Source of the DNA: Dehalococcoidia bacterium
Lineage (GTDB): Bacteria > Chloroflexota > Dehalococcoidia > UBA6926
Direction of reading: 5' to 3'
DNA: 8,726 bases
Assembly: GCA_030754805.1 (NCBI GenBank)
Contig: JASLZO010000038.1
Location: 1 to 8,726 of the forward strand
Positions 5,501 through 8,726 of this stretch are shown one piece after another (position 1 is the stretch's first letter; the number at the start of each line of letters is the position of its first letter). The notes beneath the pieces are model-generated. The model worked only from the letters and a program-made list of their open reading frames with translations, was not told the origin of the DNA and searched no databases. The translations under genes and the position numbers were made by a program.

Positions 5501-6151
5501 TCAAGACTGAAACGCGTGCGTGAGGAACTCTGAGACCGTTCTCGAAAGCACGTTTCTCTTTCCCTGCCACGAACGGTCCGTGCCCTCTATCACCACCGTG
5601 CTGATGCCTTCGTTCTCCCAGTTCTGGGCCCATTCCTTGAGCTTGTCCGGTTTCGTGAGTCCATCGTCCTGGCCGATGATGACCTGGAGTGGTCGCCGGA
5701 GCTTGTCCAGCTTCGTAATACCTTCGAGACCCAGTGGTGGCAGCTCGAGCGGAGGGGAGATTGCAACTCCGGCGCGCAGCACCTTTTCCTCGCGCATGAG
5801 CACACGGACCGAGATGCCGGCTCCGAACGAATAACCAATAACGCCCACGCGGTTTCGGTCGACCGTCGGCCAGGAGCGCAGCACCTTCAGTGCCGCCCTC
5901 GTATCCTCCACCTCGCCTGGTCCCAGGCTCGTTTCCCCCTCACTGGAACCGACACCACGATAGTTGAACCTGAGCGTGAGCAGGCCGCGTTCCGCGAGAC
6001 CCTGAACTAGCGCCTTGACCACGGGGCTCTCCATCGTCCCACCGAGGTGTGGTTCTGGATGGCAGATGAGTACTGCCGGGAACGGGCCGTTGAGTTCGTC
6101 GGGCTGGCTGACGACGCCCTCAAGGTCAAGCTTTCCTGCCTTGAATCCCAT
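5501..6151 (-). CDS. Alpha/beta hydrolase (COG2945-like, dienelactone-hydrolase superfamily), catalytic His apparently replaced
   Basis: This 216-residue cytosolic protein belongs to the short alpha/beta hydrolases that carry an HPxP motif. It has HPEPHLGGTM (31-40), FNYRGVGSSEG (62-72), the nucleophile elbow GYSFGAG (106-112, Ser108) and GQDDG (160-164) with the acid residue. The final motif in relatives is usually G-A-D-H-F/S; here it is G-T-D-R (190-193), so the catalytic His appears to be Arg193 (codon CGT, one base from CAT). Activity is therefore in doubt. I chose ATG 6151, preceded by GAGG nine bases upstream. An in-frame GTG at 6166, nine bases after the preceding stop, would add five residues. 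It is the last gene of the otsA-phosphoesterase-hydrolase run. Relatives hydrolyse esters or lactones; the substrate here is unknown. Confidence 0.85.
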   Translation of the reverse strand: MGFKAGKLDLEGVVSQPDELNGPFPAVLICHPEPHLGGTMESPVVKALVQGLAERGLLTLRFNYRGVGSSEGETSLGPGEVEDTRAALKVLRSWPTVDRNRVGVIGYSFGAGISVRVLMREEKVLRAGVAISPPLELPPLGLEGITKLDKLRRPLQVIIGQDDGLTKPDKLKEWAQNWENEGISTVVIEGTDRSWQGKRNVLSRTVSEFLTHAFQS

Positions 6152-6175
6152 CGGCGTTTGCCTCACCGGGTCATC

Positions 6176-6913
6176 TCACCGGCCGTGCTCGAGACGCGCC
6201 GACATCCGGGGTGGCAGTCCCGCCCGTTCCATTTCCTCTTGTGTGGCGCGGACGTCGTACTCAACACGGTGATACGAGACTGTTTGCGCCTCCGAGTCCC
6301 AGATCGCGTACGACGCTCGGGGATCGCCGTCCCGCGGTTGGCCTACGCTCCCCGGGTTCAAGATCGTCCTACTGGAAAGTGCGATCGGGCCGTCGGATGG
6401 CGTCGGGACGCGTTGCGTCGGACCCTCGTCTGCCTCTTCGAAGATCAATGGCATGTGAGAGTGCCCGACGGCGAGACGAGGTGTTGTCAGGCGTTCGAAA
6501 CTGGCGGCCGCGGCCTCGACGTGGACCAGGTACTCCCACACAGGATCGCGGAGGCTTCCATGCACCAACGTGAATCCAGCATCGGTATCTGTGGTCTGTG
6601 GGAGATCCTGTAGATACGTGCGACTCACTTGGGACAATTGTTCTCCATTCCACTCGCAGCACGCCGCCGCGTCTCCATTGAACAGGTCTGTCGACATCAG
6701 ACCGGCAGCGGCGAGGTCGTGGTTGCCTGCGACCGCCACGTGGTCCAGCGTCCGAAGAAAGTCTAACGTCTCGTTCGGCCACGGTCCGTAACCGACCAGG
6801 TCTCCGAGTGCCCAGAATCGGTCGACGCCGCTTCCTTGCTCTTGAGCGTCGCTGACGACTGCCTCCAGGGCCACAAGGTTGCTATGGATGTCCGAGAGGA
6901 TCGCGACGAGCAC
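6176..6913 (-). CDS. Metallophosphoesterase (calcineurin-like, YfcE/diadenosine-tetraphosphatase-like)
   Basis: All metal-binding blocks of the calcineurin-like phosphoesterase fold are present: SDIHSN (7-12), GDLVGYG (37-43), GNHD (63-66), VHG (117-119) and GHSH (150-153), ending with the NPGSVGQPR signature (186-194) of the small, single-domain prokaryotic type. At 245 residues it has normal length. It should be an active dinuclear metal phosphoesterase; substrates in the family range from phosphodiesters to phosphomonoesters. The frame is open back to 7087, but that part overlaps otsA in another frame and has no family motif. GTG 6913, immediately before the first strand and 29 bases after the otsA stop, is the only sensible start; it lacks a clear Shine-Dalgarno, so translation may depend on otsA. 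It sits where otsB would be expected, but it is unrelated to the HAD-type phosphatase. Confidence 0.87.
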   Translation of the reverse strand: MLVAILSDIHSNLVALEAVVSDAQEQGSGVDRFWALGDLVGYGPWPNETLDFLRTLDHVAVAGNHDLAAAGLMSTDLFNGDAAACCEWNGEQLSQVSRTYLQDLPQTTDTDAGFTLVHGSLRDPVWEYLVHVEAAAASFERLTTPRLAVGHSHMPLIFEEADEGPTQRVPTPSDGPIALSSRTILNPGSVGQPRDGDPRASYAIWDSEAQTVSYHRVEYDVRATQEEMERAGLPPRMSARLEHGR

Positions 6914-6942
6914 GTGGTCAGCGGTAAGAAGCGAGTCGAGTT

Positions 6943-8421
6943 CTACGTGGATGCGGCACGGCCGGCGACCTCCGCCAGCGCGGGCTGGAACGATTCGATT
7001 GAGGTGGTCGCCGAGAGTTCGTCTAGGAAACCTTCGGACCAGGAGATCGCCGTTCTGCTGCGGACGCCGCTCATCAGTGACTCCCACCGGCGCTTGCGCT
7101 CGGTGCCATCCATCATCAGTGCTCGGTACAGCGCCTCGGCTGTCCCTTCGCTGTCATACGGGTTCACGGTCACGGCGTCTGGCATCGTCTCGGACGCGCC
7201 GCAGAACCGCGAAAGAATGAGCACTCCCGGATCGGGGCCTTGAGACGCGACGAATTCCATCGCGACCAGGTTCATCCCGTCCCGCAATGGGGTCACGAGA
7301 CAGACGTCTGCCTCACGGTAGAACCGGGCCAACTCAGGTTGTGTATATGAGCGGTAGAGGTAGTGGACCGGAGCCCAATCGGCCTCGGAGAACCGGCCGT
7401 TGATCCTGCCGACGAGTTGGTCCACCCGCTCACGCTCCCGGATATATTCCGGAACGCGGGTTCGTGACGGAGCGGATATCTGGACCAGCGTGACCGTCCC
7501 GCGTAGCGAGGGGTGGCGCTCGAGTAATTGCTCGAACGTCAGTAGCCGCTGGGGGATTCCTTTTGTGTAGTCCAATCGGTCGACCCCAAGGATGATCTTC
7601 GGCCGTCGTGGGCTCGGGGATCGTCGAGACAGCAGCCGTTGGATGAACGTGTCAGCCTGCTCCTGTTCGGCTTTAAGTGACCACTGTTCGAAGTTTGCGG
7701 GGTCCGTGCCGATAGGGAACACCCCTACCTTTGTCGACCGTTCCGATCCCGTGAAGAAGGAGCCCTCGACCTCTCCTTCGAGCTCGGTGGACAGTGCGTC
7801 CAACAGGTTCTGCTTGTATCGCGCCGTATGGAGCCCGACCAGGTCGTAGGCTTCGAAGCCGCGTAGAAGTTCATCGGCCGCCGGCAGAACCCCGAATATC
7901 TCGGTCGAAGGGAACGGAGTGTGTAAAAAGAACCCGATTTTTCCGGTCCACCCGAGACGGCGCAACTCCCGGCCGAAGGAAATCAGATGGTAATCGTGTA
8001 CCCATATCAGGTCACCCTTTTCCAACATTGGCAAAAGGGCCTCGGCGAACTTTCGGTTTACCCGCTGGTACGCGCGATACGCGTCGTGGCGGACCGTCAC
8101 CATCGTCGGAAAGCTGTGGAGGGTCGGCCAGAGTGACCGGTTCGCGAACACCGTATAGAAGAGATTCACTTCGTCCGCCGAAAGATCGACCGTGACGAGG
8201 TTTATCGGGCCGATTTCGGAAATGTCTGGTGTGCTGGAGGTACGCCGCTCCGTGGTGGTCCCGCTCCAACCGAACCACATACCGGTGTGTGACTCAAGCG
8301 CCGCCCGCACCGCGCTTACCAGTCCGCCTACAGGCTGAGCACGCCGTTCCTCATCGGAGGCCGGGAATGCGGTGGTGGGTACCCGATTTGACACGACCAC
8401 CAGCCGTCCGGAACTACGCAA
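6943..8421 (-). CDS. otsA: Alpha,alpha-trehalose-6-phosphate synthase (GT20)
   Basis: OtsA joins glucose from a nucleotide-sugar donor (UDP-glucose or a related nucleotide) to glucose-6-phosphate, giving trehalose-6-phosphate for osmoprotection or stress tolerance. The 492 residues cover the whole GT20 domain with the key sites in order: VVSNR (R13), the GGL loop (32-34), Y89 and W98 of the glucose-6-phosphate pocket, VHDYHL (141-146, D143), FFLHTPFPS (H167), GVDRLDYTKG (R282, K287), and TPLRDGMNLVAMEFVA (D381, E389). These match E. coli OtsA R262, K267, D361 and E369 with constant offset. There is no fused phosphatase domain. The start is TTG 8421, six bases after AAGGGG and directly before the first strand; no ATG fits. 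It heads an operon with the phosphoesterase and hydrolase. Identification is very firm; donor preference cannot be read. Confidence 0.96.
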   Translation of the reverse strand: MRSSGRLVVVSNRVPTTAFPASDEERRAQPVGGLVSAVRAALESHTGMWFGWSGTTTERRTSSTPDISEIGPINLVTVDLSADEVNLFYTVFANRSLWPTLHSFPTMVTVRHDAYRAYQRVNRKFAEALLPMLEKGDLIWVHDYHLISFGRELRRLGWTGKIGFFLHTPFPSTEIFGVLPAADELLRGFEAYDLVGLHTARYKQNLLDALSTELEGEVEGSFFTGSERSTKVGVFPIGTDPANFEQWSLKAEQEQADTFIQRLLSRRSPSPRRPKIILGVDRLDYTKGIPQRLLTFEQLLERHPSLRGTVTLVQISAPSRTRVPEYIRERERVDQLVGRINGRFSEADWAPVHYLYRSYTQPELARFYREADVCLVTPLRDGMNLVAMEFVASQGPDPGVLILSRFCGASETMPDAVTVNPYDSEGTAEALYRALMMDGTERKRRWESLMSGVRSRTAISWSEGFLDELSATTSIESFQPALAEVAGRAAST

Positions 8422-8726
8422 ACGACCCCCCTTCCTGGCACCGAGCGCTTGGCTTCAACGCCAACCTGAACGCTGTGCGCGCGTTTCCCTATCGGACAAT
8501 TCCCACACCAAAGAGATTCGCGTACCAAATTATACACCACTAATCTATCCGATCGGAGATGCGAGCCTCGCTAATCCGTATTTACCAAACAGAACTAATC
8601 CAACTCACCAGATCGGAATATCGTACAGAGAGAAATCAAGTATTCGTTACCTGATTCAAGAAATGTCACCCGAAGGAAATCTTTCATCGCGTGATACAAT
8701 TTAGTCGCTCCAACGTTGTTCGATGG
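8422..8726. other. AT-rich intergenic region upstream of otsA
   Basis: No convincing gene is present. From 8521 to the right edge the hand-counted GC is 87 of 206 bases (about 42%), clearly below the coding part. It contains a perfect TATAAT on the minus strand (8529-8534), a 10-bp palindrome TCCGATCGGA (8548-8557), a 5-1-5 inverted repeat GCGAG-C-CTCGC (8561-8571), three CTAATC direct repeats (8540, 8571, 8595) and two GATCGGA copies 60 bases apart (8551, 8611). The part from 8422 to about 8521 would be the otsA leader and holds a 5-bp hairpin (TTGGC/GCCAA, 8449-8464). One minus-strand frame is open from the edge to a TAG at 8595, without recognisable protein. Confidence 0.6.
8529..8557 (-). 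promoter_or_regulatory. Candidate otsA promoter with palindrome at the -35 position
   Basis: The minus strand has a perfect -10 hexamer TATAAT at 8529-8534. With a 17-base spacer the -35 hexamer would be TCCGAT (8552-8557), which is poor, and it coincides with the palindrome TCCGATCGGA (8548-8557). A weak -35 covered by a palindrome suggests control by a DNA-binding protein. Initiation near 8522 gives a leader of about 100 bases. Confidence 0.45.

Noticed and set aside
6914..7087. N-terminal extension of the metallophosphoesterase
   Set aside because: These codons mostly overlap the otsA coding region in another frame, and the fold's first strand begins right after GTG 6913.
8372..8704. 110-codon plus-strand frame spanning the otsA start and the AT-rich region
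   Set aside because: It begins antisense within otsA, changes composition midway, has no ribosome site and no recognisable domain.
1..8726. CRISPR arrays, tRNA or rRNA genes, insertion sequences, phage genes, toxin-antitoxin pairs
   Set aside because: I looked for regular repeats, cloverleaf-like segments, transposase motifs and terminal inverted repeats on both strands and saw none.

Overview
The window is a GC-rich stretch of bacterial chromosome with closely packed genes, Shine-Dalgarno sequences (GGAGG, AGGAGG, AAGGGG) and some TTG/GTG starts. It shows no phage, transposon, CRISPR or RNA gene. The gene mix (a crotonase expansion, a GYD-domain protein, an NDUFA9-like SDR, an HPxP-type alpha/beta hydrolase and OtsA) would suit a free-living Chloroflexota-like or actinobacterial heterotroph. 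That placement is inference only; no marker gene here fixes the taxon.

Left part (1-3873, all minus strand): four paralogous crotonase-fold (enoyl-CoA hydratase/isomerase family) genes stand head to tail, about 290 residues each, with gaps of only 12-42 bases. They are read right to left from a probable promoter near 3954-3982 and end at a clear rho-independent terminator at 211-240. Beyond the terminator the window catches the first 56 codons of an isochorismatase-like cysteine hydrolase. All four crotonases keep one of the two classical hydratase glutamates and have Trp in place of the other. They share an invariant 28-residue C-terminal block while their central lid regions differ. This is the most unusual system in the window: a set of specialised, possibly co-assembling acyl-CoA enzymes of unknown substrate.

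Centre (3874-5391): a 175-base divergent region separates the crotonase operon from a plus-strand NAD(P)-binding extended/atypical SDR (NDUFA9-like). It converges, with a 20-base gap, on a small minus-strand GYD-domain protein that has its own good sigma70-like promoter at 5445-5473.

Right part (5501-8421, minus strand): trehalose-6-phosphate synthase (otsA), a metallophosphoesterase 29 bases downstream, and an alpha/beta hydrolase close behind it form a probable operon. No otsB is visible. The phosphoesterase sits where a trehalose-6-phosphate phosphatase might be expected, and the hydrolase has Arg where the catalytic His is expected. Upstream of otsA lies a distinctly AT-rich 200-base region with a perfect TATAAT, short direct repeats and a palindrome over the -35 position.
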